Shown one piece after another: positions 47,201 through 58,555 of a stretch of 64,000 bases of DNA. Within the stretch, counting starts at the first letter, position 1, and every line of letters starts with the position of its first letter. This stretch comes from Dillenia suffruticosa (Eukaryota; Streptophyta; Magnoliopsida; Dilleniales; Dilleniaceae), in NCBI GenBank assembly GCA_033439265.1, contig JAVTVX010000034.1, positions 14,832,501 through 14,896,500 on the forward strand, read 5' to 3'. The notes beneath the pieces were generated by a model. That model worked only from the letters and a program-made list of their open reading frames with translations. It ran no database searches and was not told where the DNA came from. Both the position numbers and the translations under genes were made by a program.

Positions 47201-47657
47201 AAAAAATTTATAAAAAAATTAGAATTATTTTGAAATATATAATATACCATTTTCTAATAATATATACATAATACATAATATTAGTACTGTATATATTATT
47301 ATAAATTATAAATTATTGGAGAATATATGTTAATTAATATTAATTTAAATTCTCTTATATTAACAATTTAAAAATTTTAAATACTTTTGTATAGAAAAAA
47401 AAAGAAAAAAGAAAAGTAGAAAAAAGTATGGAAGGTTGAGAGAAAAAAAGAAAAAAATAAAAAAGAGAGATAGAGTCAAACTTTGCACCACTTTTTTTTT
47501 CATTATTTTTTAGTATTTTGGCAACGGACATTTTTATTAATATGAAAGTGAGAAAAGTTGAGACTAAAAAAAAAACAAAGAAAAGAGATAAATTTATGAT
47601 ATATTGTTGTGGTAAATGGTAAATAATAAGTGCTTAGTATATGGATGGTAAGTAATA

Positions 47658-48236
47658 GTAATTTAAATTTTATTTTAATTTATATTTCAACTATTACATT
47701 TTATCATTTTATATTTTCATTAATTTTATTTTATTTAATTTAATTGTATTTGTATTTTTTTTCTTATTTTGTGTTTTTATAGAATTTATATGAACCATTT
47801 TATAAATAAGTTGTGATAATTTATAGAATTTATGGAATTTTTTTAATTTATGATAAATTGTAATAAAAAAGTTGGTAATTGTGAAAATAAGTGATAAGTA
47901 ATGATAAGTTGTGATAAGTTGTGATAAAAATGTTAGTAATTATGATAATAAGTGATAAATAGTGATAAATAGTGATAATTTTAAGTGGTAATCGGTGATG
48001 ATAATAAGTTGTAAGTAATGATAATTTTGAATGAATAATATTATTATGTTAGTGTGATAATATAAAATCATGGTTATTAATATTAATTTAAATTATAATA
48101 TATTAATAATTTAAAAATTTTATATATTTAATTATTAATATTTACCAAAATATAAAATATTAATAAGTTATCATAATCCTAGAATATAGAGAATAAAAGA
48201 AAACAAAAAGAAAAAGAAAACACATGGCAAGCTTCC
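47658..48236. repeat. direct repeat, copy 1, in CACTA C
   Basis: A block starting TTTAAATTTTATTTTAATTT and ending in ...ACACATGGCAAGCTT. It recurs at 48730-49202 in the same order, with small differences in the middle. The unit itself contains GTGATAAGT short repeats. Confidence 0.8.
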
Positions 48237-48279
48237 AAACTCATGGGCAAGGGTCACATGCATTTTTATACATATTTTT

Positions 48280-48475
48280 GCTCGGGCGAGCGCCCTCGCA
48301 TGGGCGCGCGCTTGCAGCTGCGCGCCCTACGGCTGCAACCGCGCACGCGGGGGCATGCCTGTGCCCCTACGCACACCTGCAGCCGCGCGCCCTGCGGCTG
48401 CAACTGCACGCGCAAGGGCATGCTAGCGCCCCTGCGCGCCTGTAGCTGTGCGCCCCGCGGTTGCAACCGTGGGAC
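48280..48475. repeat. GC-rich repeat island in CACTA C
   Basis: Two or three units of about 75-80 bp, each with GCGCGCCCTRCGGCTGCAAC and GGGCATGCYWGYGCCCCT. The words match the smaller island of B at 11140-11285. The open frames through it (48224-48686) are artefacts of composition and run into pure pyrimidine tracts. Confidence 0.75.
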
Positions 48476-48675
48476 TACTGCTCTTTGCTTTTTTTTTTTT
48501 TTTACTTTTTTTTACCCCTCTCCTTTTTTTTGTTTCTTCTTCTTATTTTTCTTCTTCTTTTCTGGGTTTCTTCTTTTTTTTTTTTTTACTTCTTTTTTTC
48601 ACATATTTACCCTTTTTTTTTGCTTTTTATTTTTACCCCATCATTTTTTTTGTTTCTTCTTCTTCTTCTTGTATT
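48476..48675. repeat. T-rich / TTCTTC tract
   Basis: Almost only T and C, with TTTTTTTTACTT and TTTGTTTCTTCTTCTT repeated about every 60 bp. A similar tract lies at 50220-50440. Encoded Phe/Leu/Ser runs are meaningless. Confidence 0.85.
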
Positions 48676-48729
48676 TTAGAATTTGATATTATTTCCATTA
48701 ATTTTATTTCATTTAATTGCATTAGTAAT

Positions 48730-49202
48730 AACTTAAATTTTATTTTAATTTATAACTCAACTATTATATTTTATCATTTTATATTTCCATTAATTTTATT
48801 TCATTTAATTTAATTGTATTTGTATTTTTTTCTTATGTTGTACTTTTTATAGAATTTATATAAATCATTTAAAAAATAAGTTGTGATAATAAGATTGGTA
48901 ATTGTGATAATAAGTGGTAAGTAATGATAAGTTGTGATAAGTTGTGATAAGAATATTGGTAATTGTGATAATAAGTGATAAGTAATGATAATTTTGAATG
49001 AATGATATTATTATATTAGTGTGATAATATAAAATGATGGTTATTAATATTAATTTAAATTATAATATATTATTAATTTAAAAAATTTATATATTTAATT
49101 ATAAATATTTACCAAAATATAAAATATTAATAATTTATCATAATCCCTGGAAGGTAGAGAATAAAAGAAAAAAAAAAGAAAAATGAGACACATGGCAAGC
49201 TG
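48730..49202. repeat. direct repeat, copy 2, in CACTA C
   Basis: The second copy of the 47658-48236 block, ending ACACATGGCAAGCTG. Partial further copies of its AATATTAATTTAAATT core appear at 49865-49960 and 51560-51650. Confidence 0.8.
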
Positions 49203-50137
49203 TGTCATTTCCGTTACATCCATTTTCATTTAATTGTGTCTTTTTATTATTTGTTTCAATTTATTTTTTCTAATTTTTTGTTTTTCAAATGATATTTATT
49301 TGTAAAAAATTATGTCTGTGAAATTTATCTAAAATTTATTTGTCAATGATAATGTAAAAAATCAATATATTTAATAACAAGTTATAAAATCATTTTCAAA
49401 TATAATATTCATCTAAACAATTATATATTATATTCAAATACCTCAAATTTGTAAGCTGAGAAAAAAAAAAGGAAAAAAGGTTGAATGAGAGTGAGATAAG
49501 AAAAAAAAAATGAGATTGAAATAGAAAGAAATATTATCGGTATATTTGAAAAAAAAAAGAAAAAAAAATTGAGAGATGAAAAATGTGTAATGAAAAAGGG
49601 CGGGAAAATTGTGTAATGAAAAAATATCCGAAAAAAGAGATTTTGAAATTTTATTTTGAAAATTTGTTTGTTATTAATTTAATTTGAAAAAGTGGTATAT
49701 CCAAGAAAGTAAAATGAAAATGTAAAAAAATTACAAAAAATTGAGATACATATTCACCATTTTCCAATAATATAATAATATCAATTTTACATTATTATAT
49801 AATATATATATATATATTGTTATATATATTACTATAAGTTACAATGGATTTTAATATGATAATTATCGATATTAATTTAAATTATAATATATAAAAAATT
49901 TAAAAAATTTAAATATTTCATTATAAATATTTATAAAAATAACTAATAATTCATTAATTTTATTTTATTTTATTTTATCGGTAAGAGTGAGATAAAAGAA
50001 ATTGACGAGAGAGAGAGAGGAAGGAAGAGAAGAAATTTTATTTTATGGGTGAGAGTGAGATAGGAAAAAAAAATTGATGGGAGAAAGGGAGAGAAAAAGG
50101 GAGAGAAGACAATGAAAAAAAAAAGGTTGCAAAAGAA
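49203..50137. other. AT-rich interior of CACTA C
   Basis: Non-coding. It holds A-rich and GA-rich runs near 49460-49570 and 49990-50130, and related blocks at 49980-50060 (GGTGAGAGTGAGATA). Similar to 10440-11030 of element B. Confidence 0.55.
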
Positions 50138-50205
50138 AGGGATCGGACTCGGACCTGGGCGCTGGATGTGGGATTAGAAACTTCAACCACTACACCGCTT
50201 TATGG
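50138..50205 (-). other. tRNA-derived (SINE-like) module in CACTA C
   Basis: On the minus strand GCGGTGTAGTGGTTGAAG resembles an A box. CCAGGTCCGAGTCCGATCCC, about 30 bp on, holds a near-consensus Pol III B box (GGTCCGAGTCC against GGTTCGANTCC). It aligns with 11046-11107 of element B in opposite orientation. The acceptor stem is not convincing, so not a tRNA gene. Confidence 0.5.
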
Positions 50206-50515
50206 TAAAATGGCATTTGCCTTTGCTTTTTTCTTTACTTTTTTTGTTTACCCTTCACCCTTCCCTTTTTTTTTTTGAACTTTTTTTTTTCTTCTTCTTT
50301 TTTCTTTATATTTTTATTTTTTTTTACCTTCACCCTTCCGTTTTTTTAACTTTTTTTTGTTTCTTCTTCTTTTTTTTATTTCAGTTTTTTCTTCACCCTT
50401 CAATTTTCTTTTTTTTCATTCTTTTTTTCTCTGCTTCACTATTACAGGTTGCCCTTCGTGTAGCACGTCAAGAGAAATATATTGGTAATAATATATTAAT
50501 TATCAATATTATATA

Positions 50516-53400
50516 ATTTTATATAAATTCTAAAAATATTTAATTTACAAATTTAATTTTTAATATTGAAAAATTGATAACTCCACAATAAAATTATATT
50601 CTCATCAAAATCAATTTTTTAATTTAATCAAATTTCTCGTTTTCACGCAAAAAATATTTGTTTTTTTTTTATTCTAATCTAATTATTTTTTTACCAAAAA
50701 CAATTAATTCATTTTAGATAATTCCAAACATTGATTTTTTTTGCACCACATCACAAATTAATAATCAAATTTATAATCAAATTTGATCGCACAAAAATTT
50801 TATCATTTTATTTCAAATTCAACAACTCAACTTTACAAAAACTGGCAGTAGTATAATGCAGAGTAACAAATGGTAATAAATAGTAATAATCGGTAACAAG
50901 TGAGAAATGATATGTACATTTAATTTGAAAAATATTATTATACTTGTTAGATTAATTAGTGATAATGAAAGTATAAAAAATTATAAAAAATTTAGAATTA
51001 TTTTCAAATATAAATGTACTATTTTCTAATAATATAATAATAATATCAGTAAATTATTACATAATACATACATATTACTATAAATTATAAATTATATTAT
51101 TGTTGAATGAAAAATATATGTTAGTAATAATATAAAATCATGATTATTAATATTAATTTATCAACTGTCCCACTTGCCAAAATGATGGAACATATTAGTT
51201 GAGTGTATTTGGAATAAATATATTTGTGGAATTATCAACGTTATATAATTTTATATAAATTTCAAAAAAAAAATTATTTAATATACGAATTTAGTCTTTT
51301 AAAATTTTTCAGTTATAACTCCAAATTCACGCCAAAATCAGAAACAATTCAATCAATGATCTTTGACACCATATCATAAATTAGCGGTTAAATTTGATAA
51401 AACTCCAAAATATTTTATCATTTTATTTCAAAATCAAGCGGTAAATTTTGTGAAATTCCAAAAACATTTTATTATTTTATTTCGGAATCAATGTACCCGT
51501 CAAAAACTTTTTATTTTTTTGCCCATTTTCCTTGAATATTTTTTATTTTGCAAATCATGACTATTAATATTAATTTAAATTCTAATATATTAATAATTTA
51601 AAAATTTTATATATTTAATTATAAATATTTGCCAAAATATATAATATTAATAAAGATAAAAAAAAGAAAAGAAAAAAAAGAAAAAAAGTGTCATGATTTG
51701 CATTTTGTATTTTACATTATATATTTACAAAGAAAAAAGAAAACATTGTTTTATCGTGATAACAAATAATAACAATAGATAACAAGTAATAGTGTATAAA
51801 ATTTATATGGATTTAATATATCCAACTACATGATAATTTTTTGAACATGATATGTTTGGCATGTATAATTCATTCATAAATTTATATGATCATTTACAAA
51901 TTTACATGATCGTAGATAAACCAAATTCTCATGCATTTAATGTGGATGAAAATAAGTTTCATGAATTATTTTTAGAATATCAAAAAACCAATATATCCAA
52001 ATTGAAGTGCACTATACTAATTTTAAATAATGTTACATGTGAAATATTAGTGGTTGAAATTAGTGGTATATGTGTGTGTGTGTAATATGTAAAAGTTGTG
52101 CATATGGAAATTGTGGAGTGTCTATGAAAGATTAAATTTTTATTTATTGTGAATTATACTTTGTAATTATAAATTGTGATCGAATTTGACATTCAATTTC
52201 TACCGATATAATAGATGTAAAATTTAGCGTTATTTAATAATTATGCCAATATAATTAATTATATCATTATATATAATTATATTATATTGTCATATTTTCA
52301 AATTATATTCAATAAATTTTTAAAACTATAACACTATATTATATAAATTATTAATTTCATATCATTGCATTATTTAAATTAATAATATTAATAAGTTTAT
52401 TATCATCTAATATAGAATATATATTATTTTTTATTAATCAAATAGATATAATATTAATCAAATATAGTAACTAGTTAGTAAGTATTTGTTAATAAATAGT
52501 AAAAATTATAAGTGATTTTTTCAAAACAAATATGAAAAACACATGTGAAAAATTAAGAAACACGGTAATAAAAAGAGGTGGGAGAAAAAATGCAGTAATG
52601 AAAAAAGAGGCGGGAGAAAAAGCGCGAAAGCGGAGTTTTAAAAATTTGTTTGTAAAAATTGTATATTATAAATCATACATGGGTGAAAGTTTCACAATCA
52701 AAATTTCTCTATCATTTACTTGAAAGCTCTTCTCCCCTAACCCATTTAAACCTCTCACTCATACTTTGCAAAGTTTTATCAAAAGTTAATCATGTTTGGT
52801 ATTTAAAAGATTTGACGAACGACAGATAAGTATTGTATGAAGAATCATAACAATTCCAAGAAAGAACAAGTTTAGTCAAACAAACTCAATCATCCAAGAT
52901 GTTATTCAGGTTTTAAAAATAAATATCTTATTTTTATTTTAATTTGAGATTTAATATTAAAATATTATTTTTTATTTTTTATTTTGGACAGTTGTGAAGA
53001 AATATAAATATCAATGCTATCAAGATGTTTTGCATTTAGAAAAAGGGAACGCTCTCTGCTTACTTCTCTGGTAATATTTTCATTTACATTCATTATTTAT
53101 TAGTTATAATGATTTCATTATTTTACTATTGAATTTTAATGAACAGATTGTCACGAAAGATTGTGGATAAAGACGCCTTCAAAAATTATGATTGTGAATA
53201 AAAATGCCTTCAGAAACTGTAACGAATATTTTTGGTTTAGAATATCTCAGAAGACATGTAATTGTGAGACATGTAATTTTTTTTCTATTTTTTGTCTTAT
53301 ATGTATCAATCATTTTAGCTTGTATCAATTACAATTCTTATAATATTTATATTATTTTTATAATTTCTTTATTTTTCACTATTTTAATTTACCTATCATC
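50516..53400. other. AT-rich interior of CACTA C, no gene
   Basis: Very AT-rich, with blocks collinear with element B. The frame 51852-52085 falls in the block that matches B at 12060-12300, where it is not kept open, so I do not call it. Confidence 0.55.
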
Positions 53401-53669
53401 TTAAAAAAAAAAGAAACCGTCACTATTGATATTATGTGGTAAACCTATGGTAACATTGGTAACGAGTAGTAATTTAGTGGTAACCGAAATAATAAATTTT
53501 TTTTAACATTTATAATAACAAAGAATAAAAAAAAACATTTCTAAGCTAATATGATGATAAAAGAGAGAGAGTGACATTTTCTGACGCTTGTGTAACTGAC
53601 GGTACAAAATAATAACCATGACGATTAGTAACTATGTAGTATTCGATAGTAACCATGATAACTGACAGT

Positions 53670-56378
53670 TGTAATACCAAAAAAAAAAAAAAAAGAGGGA
53701 TTTGGGGCTAAAAAAAGCCCCAATCTCTCTTTTTCCCTTTCTCTCTCTGTCTGTCTCTCTCTCTCTCTCTCTTTCTCCCTCTCTCCCTCTTTCCCTCGGT
53801 CTCACACTCTCTCTCTACCTATCGCTGCTCTCTCTCTATCCCTCCGTCGCTCTCTCCTCCTCCCGCGAGCATACACCACCACGCTCGGCAGCGGCTCCCC
53901 TCTCCCCTTCGCGCGCGACTGCAGCTTGCGTTTCCCCGCGCTAGCGCAATCTTCCGCGAGCCAGCATGCCACAGCTCGCGATCTCCCACGAGCCAGCGCG
54001 CGAGCCGGCACGCAAGCCTGGCGCGCCACAGCTCGCGATCTCCCGCGAGCCAGCACGCGAGCCCAGCGCGCCACAGCGCGTGATCCCCCGCGACCCAGCC
54101 TGCGCGCGATCTCTCGCGCCCCTGCCGCACACCCCTGCAGCACGCCTTGGCTCACAGAGCGCCTTAGCCCCTGCTTGTGTGCGAGCTAGCGCCTATGCGC
54201 GCTCGCCAACGCCTGTGCGCGCTCGCCAGCGCCTGCGCACGCACTACAGCCCGCAGGCCCAGCAAGCCCACGGGCCCACCAGGCCCGACAGTCCGTCCAA
54301 GCCTGCAGGCCAGTATGGCCCGCGGCCTAGTCCGGCCCATGGCCCGTGAGCCCACGACGACTCGTGACCCTCTGCGTAGGTAAATGAATTCTCGATTTCG
54401 TGTACGTACTAGGGTTTCGAAAATTATTGGTAATTTGACTTAAATTTCTCACTTGTGTTTCAAATGGTAAACATTACAGGTTTTAGACCAGGATGACGGG
54501 TGAACAAAAGCTAGATCCAGAAATTTGAGAAACCCTAGGTAAGAGAAATGCAACCTTTTCAACAATTGAATTAATTCTATTGAAATTAGGTCGAATTTAG
54601 ATCGAGAGTTACATAATATATTGAAATGTGTGAAATTCGAGAAAAATTAGACAAAAAAAAATGAGAAATATTAGAAACTTGACCATTGGTGAGTCAGATG
54701 ATTCGAAATTGGGGAAACGAGAATCTATAACGAAATTTTGTAAATTAGGTGGAATAAATTTGGAAGGGAAAAATTGAAAATCCCTGATTTGGCTTTTATT
54801 TGATATTAAATATTGATAATCTGATTTAGGTTGATCTTTTGGAGACTCGAGCGGTCAGGTCCGATTTGGCTTGTCAGTAGGAAGTGACTTCCCTCTCGTA
54901 AACGGTGAGTGGGACTCTAATCTCTTGCATAAAATAGTAAAACGTGTTTTTTTCCGTGTTTTCGATAAAACATGCTTTGATATGCATTCGTTTGACGTAT
55001 GATATTGAATTTCAAAACTGTTTTGTGATTATTGGAGTGTCTTGAATTATATTTACAATGACTATGCATCCATGGTTTGAAATGAAACAATAATTGTGCC
55101 ATTACTTGAAAATGTATAAATTTCATTTTATACCGTTGCATTGATATGCTGTTTTGAAATGAATTGAAGAGACGTATTGGCACGCAAATTTAAAATGTTT
55201 TTGATGAACTACGTGGGTTGGATGCCCACTAGTTATGTGATGATGTGATGATACTTGTGGGACATTGTGCCCTGGGACGTTGTGCCCTTGTGATACTATG
55301 ATGATTCCGTAGCTACGAGGGGCGTTTGTAGAGGCACGGGTTGCCCCGATACGCTTCTGCAGGAGGTATCTACAAACGTCATTTATTCTAAAGGCTATAG
55401 GCACGGCCGGTTGAACCCACGTAGGGGGAGGACGTGTGTGACGCCACCGTCTAGCACCGAGCGGGGTCCTATACACGTTGATGAGTTGGCCCCAGCGAAC
55501 TCATGGCCAACGTCGGGGTAGAGAGCGTTTTGAAGTCTATACATAATAAAACCCCCGATGTGCCTGTCCTTGGTCTCGGTTGATCTTTGCCAGGATCATT
55601 TTTGGCTCGCTCTGACATTACTTGATTTTAATGGATGCATACATGTTTGCTATCGTGTGTTTGATTAAATGATTTTAAATTGATAAATATATCATGATTT
55701 GCTGCGAAATGTAAATTTTTGTTTCAAATGATATTATTTGACACTCCAATTGTTCACCTATACTATTTATGCATGATATTACCCCCTCACTTACTGAATA
55801 TCTTCCCATGATACTCACCCCTCTATTTTCCCTCCTCAGACAGGTTGATTGTGATAGAGCGGCGTTACAGGCTCTAGAGTGGATTTGGTGTTCTGAAGGT
55901 GAGATTTACTTCTAATTTAGTTTCGACCTTGCGAGGTCTTGACATTGAGATCCGTAGTTGGCCATGTACTTATTTTGGGATGACTGTATAGTTTAACTCT
56001 CATATTTCAATTGCGTTGAGGTGATTGTACGTATTTGAGTATTACTTGAGAAATGTGTTATACATTGTATAATCTTAGATTCGTTCGGTATAGCGGCTGC
56101 TTATGCTCTAGTTGGGCATGACAGTAGAGCTCTGTGGCTAGGACTGCTAGAAACTTGTAGCCTTGCGTTGTTCTGGATGCTGACGGTGGTGTTTGTTGAT
56201 TTTGGAGAGGCCGGGATGACCATTTATTTAAATTATAGATTGATTTTGATTATACAGGTTTAATTGTATACGGAAAACCTTCGATTTATGGGGAGGTTCT
56301 GCCCGATTTTCTGTAAAAATACAGCCGGCATCCTAGGGCAACGGGCGGCTGTTCACGATCCTGGTTTGGGGCGTGACA
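53670..56378 (+). mobile_element. Tekay solo LTR with target duplication ACAGT
   Basis: Starts TGTAATACC at 53670 and ends GGTTTGGGGCGTGACA at 56378, flanked by ACAGT at 53665-53669 and 56379-56383. In order it has a poly-A run; a palindrome at 53695-53728; a CT tract; a GC-rich island at 53830-54370; exon-like blocks at 54480-54538 (59 bp) and 54830-54904 (75 bp); the GTAGCTACG segment near 55308; and a U5-like end. It has a shorter AT-rich U3 than Tekay-1. Length is 2709 bp. It sits within CACTA C. Confidence 0.88.
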
Positions 56379-56383
56379 ACAGT

Positions 56384-57484
56384 AACATGTAGTAGTAGAG
56401 GTCTGTTGCTAGGACTGTTAGAAACTTTATAGCCTTGCGTTGTTCTGGATGTTGGTTGTGGTATTTGTTGAATTTGGAGAGGCCGGGATGACCGATTGTT
56501 TATTTTTACAGGATGAATGTCACATACAGGTGAAATTGTACATGGGAAACCTCCGATTTATGGGGAGGTTTCCCATGTACAATTTCACCTGTATGTGACA
56601 TTCATCCTGTAAAAATAAACAATTGGCCATCTCAGCCTCTCCAAATTCAACAAATACCATAACCAACATCCAGAACAACGCAAGGCTATAAAGTTTCTGG
56701 CCGGTTCTTCACGACATTGATGTAAATATTGGATGTATATCTTGCTTTCTGATGTGTGCGTATTATATATGATTTTGAAATAACATGATCGGTTTACACA
56801 CTGTGGATATTTTCTTATGCTTTGACACTCCAAGTTCACCCTATATATTGATAGTATGATGTCAATCCCCCACTTACTGAGTATCCTCCCATAAATACTC
56901 ACCCCTCACTTTCTTTCCCACAGGATTAGTGATGGACCAAGGAGATATCGCTAGGTTTGGGTATGGATATTTTCCATCTCTTCCGCTACGATGATTGGTG
57001 ATATTATTATGTATCGGAGATTTTTGTTTGATCAATGTATTTACCAAATTTTATGGGATGACTGTATAAATTATGGACATTTATTCTTGAAACTCTCGTA
57101 TTGATTTATTTCATGGCATTGAGGCATTTGTAAATATTTAAAAATAACTTGGGAATTTATTTTCTATATGCGTAGAATTTAAGTCCGCTCGGTGTGGCGG
57201 CTGCTCATGCTCTAGTTGGGCATGACAGTAGAGGTCTGTTGCTAGGACTGTTAGAAACTTTATAGCCTTGCGTTGTTCTGAATGTTGGTTGTGGTATTTG
57301 TTGAATTTGGAGAGGCCGGAATGACCAATTGTTTATTTTTACAGGATGAATGTCACATATAGGTGAAATTGTACATGAGAAACCTCCGATTTATGGGGAG
57401 ATTCTGTCCGATTTTCTGTAAAAATACAGCCGGCATCCAGGGACAATGGGCGACTGTTCGCGATCCCGGTTCGGGGCGTGACAG
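56384..57484 (+). repeat. rearranged Tekay LTR piece with foldback
   Basis: It starts in the LTR segment TAGTAGAGGTCTGTTGCTAGG, reverses at about 56570 into an inverted copy (to about 56700), and then continues plus-strand from another LTR point (ACATTGATG..., 56712) to the LTR end GGGGCGTGACA at 57484. The last 780 bp resemble the end of Tekay-1's LTR (3050-3838) closely. It is a fossil produced by at least two rearrangements. Confidence 0.78.
56403..56702. repeat. inverted repeat (foldback), arms about 140 bp
   Basis: 56403-56563 and 56565-56702 are nearly perfect reverse complements, with a very short loop near TTTATGGGG. The arms are LTR sequence: GATGAATGTCACATACAGG at 56514 against CCTGTATGTGACATTCATC at 56588. 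Confidence 0.88.
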
Positions 57485-57900
57485 TAGTAATCTACAGTAA
57501 CCTTATAGTAACTTACAGTAACTTATACTAATATTTTCCAACCGATAAAAACGGAAATTTTTTCTCGCTTGTGGTAACCGATGGTATAAACAGTAATTTA
57601 TACTAATATATAATTGAGTGGTAATCGACGATAAAAGATAGTAACATTTCCTAACATATGTGGTAACCGATGATAAATGGTAGTAACATTTCTTAACGGT
57701 TGTGATAACTGACGATAAAAGATAGTAATATTTCCTAACACATGTGATAACCGACGATAAAAACTAATAATTTTTACTGATATTTTGAAACCGATGATAA
57801 AAGATAGTATTTTTACTAATACTTTTTTAACCGTCATTATAAATCAATCACATGCTCCAACGGTCATCAAAACCGTCGAGATAGATCTATCCCGACTGGT
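57485..57900. repeat. right subterminal repeats of CACTA C
   Basis: About 45-bp units of GGTAACCGATGATAAAAGATAGTAACATTTCCTAACAY type, as in element B at 13680-14290. Confidence 0.8.
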
Positions 57901-58009
57901 GTATAGCCGACTAAAAGCATATCCGTTGGAGAAAGCTTTGTTGACGGTTTTAGTATGTTTAGCAGACGGTTTTTGTCCGTCTGAATAGTGCATTTGTTTT
58001 GTAGTGATA

Positions 58010-58400
58010 CTATTATTTCATTAGCGACAATAAATAGTTATACCAATTCGAATGGTTATATTAAGTCATGGGTGATGATAAAGATAAAAACTTTTACCAA
58101 CCCTTAAACTAATGAAAAAAGTGGTAACTTTTACTTACCATTTACAAGGTAACAATAAAAATTGTAATTTTTACTAATTCTTTACAAATAATGATAAAGA
58201 TAGTAACTTTTACTAATCCCTTTACAAAAGTGACGATAAATGTAATAACTCTTACTTATCTCTTTACAACCAAGAGGATAAATGTAGAAACTCTTACTAC
58301 CCGTTTACAACCGATGAGATAAATATAGTAACTCTTACTACCCCTTTATATCCGACGATATAATGTTGATTTTTACCGACACTTTTCTAACTGTTCGGAT
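58010..58400. repeat. subterminal repeats of CACTA D, right side (second part)
   Basis: About 50-bp units, GATAAAKRTAGTAACTYTTACTA then CCCCTTTACAACCGA. They continue the array broken at 46629. Confidence 0.75.
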
Positions 58401-58506
58401 ATTGAACATGCTCCAACGATTATCATAAATGTCGGGATAGGTCTATCTCGACCCCTTCTTAGCCAATTGAATCTTTATCCATTGGAGAAGCCTTTATTGA
58501 CGGATT

Positions 58507-58522
58507 TGTGGCACCGACAAAG

Positions 58523-58555
<33 letters not shown>

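Larger units (their letters stand above)
46630..58006. mobile_element. CACTA (En/Spm) transposon C, non-autonomous, with nested Tekay LTRs
   Basis: Starts CACTACAAAATTAAATCTC at 46630 and ends GCATTTGTTTTGTAGTG at 58006. The duplicated triplet ATA lies on both sides. It is the same family as B: both terminal regions and internal blocks at 51900-52100, 52420-52800 and 53190-53460 are collinear with B. Without the nested LTRs it would be about 7.6 kb, longer than B because of an internal direct duplication. No transposase is found. Confidence 0.87.
43573..58506 (+). mobile_element. CACTA (En/Spm) transposon D, split by C and by Tekay-3
   Basis: Left terminus CACTACAAACTAAAAGC at 43573. The sequence proper is 43573-46629 and resumes at 58007-58506. 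It is interrupted by element C (duplication ATA at 46627-46629 and 58007-58009). The right end region (58380-58506) matches the right ends of B and C (ACATGCTCCAACG, CCATTGGAGAAG) but stops at Tekay-3 before the terminal GTAGTG. The internal part carries the 3' exons of a CACTA second protein in two inverted copies. No TNPD-type transposase is seen. Confidence 0.8.

Noticed and set aside
48224-48813. Reading frames of 72-147 aa rich in Phe and Leu
   Set aside because: They read through a GC repeat and then a nearly pure T/C tract; compositional artefact.
50138-50205. A functional tRNA gene
   Set aside because: A- and B-box-like parts are visible but the acceptor stem does not pair convincingly, so it is listed as tRNA-related sequence only.
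51852-52085. 77-aa frame in CACTA C
   Set aside because: It lies in a block collinear with CACTA B, where the frame is not open.
53702-54383. Several Arg/Ala/Pro-rich frames on both strands
   Set aside because: CT tract and GC-rich island of the solo LTR; frames do not agree with those in other LTRs.
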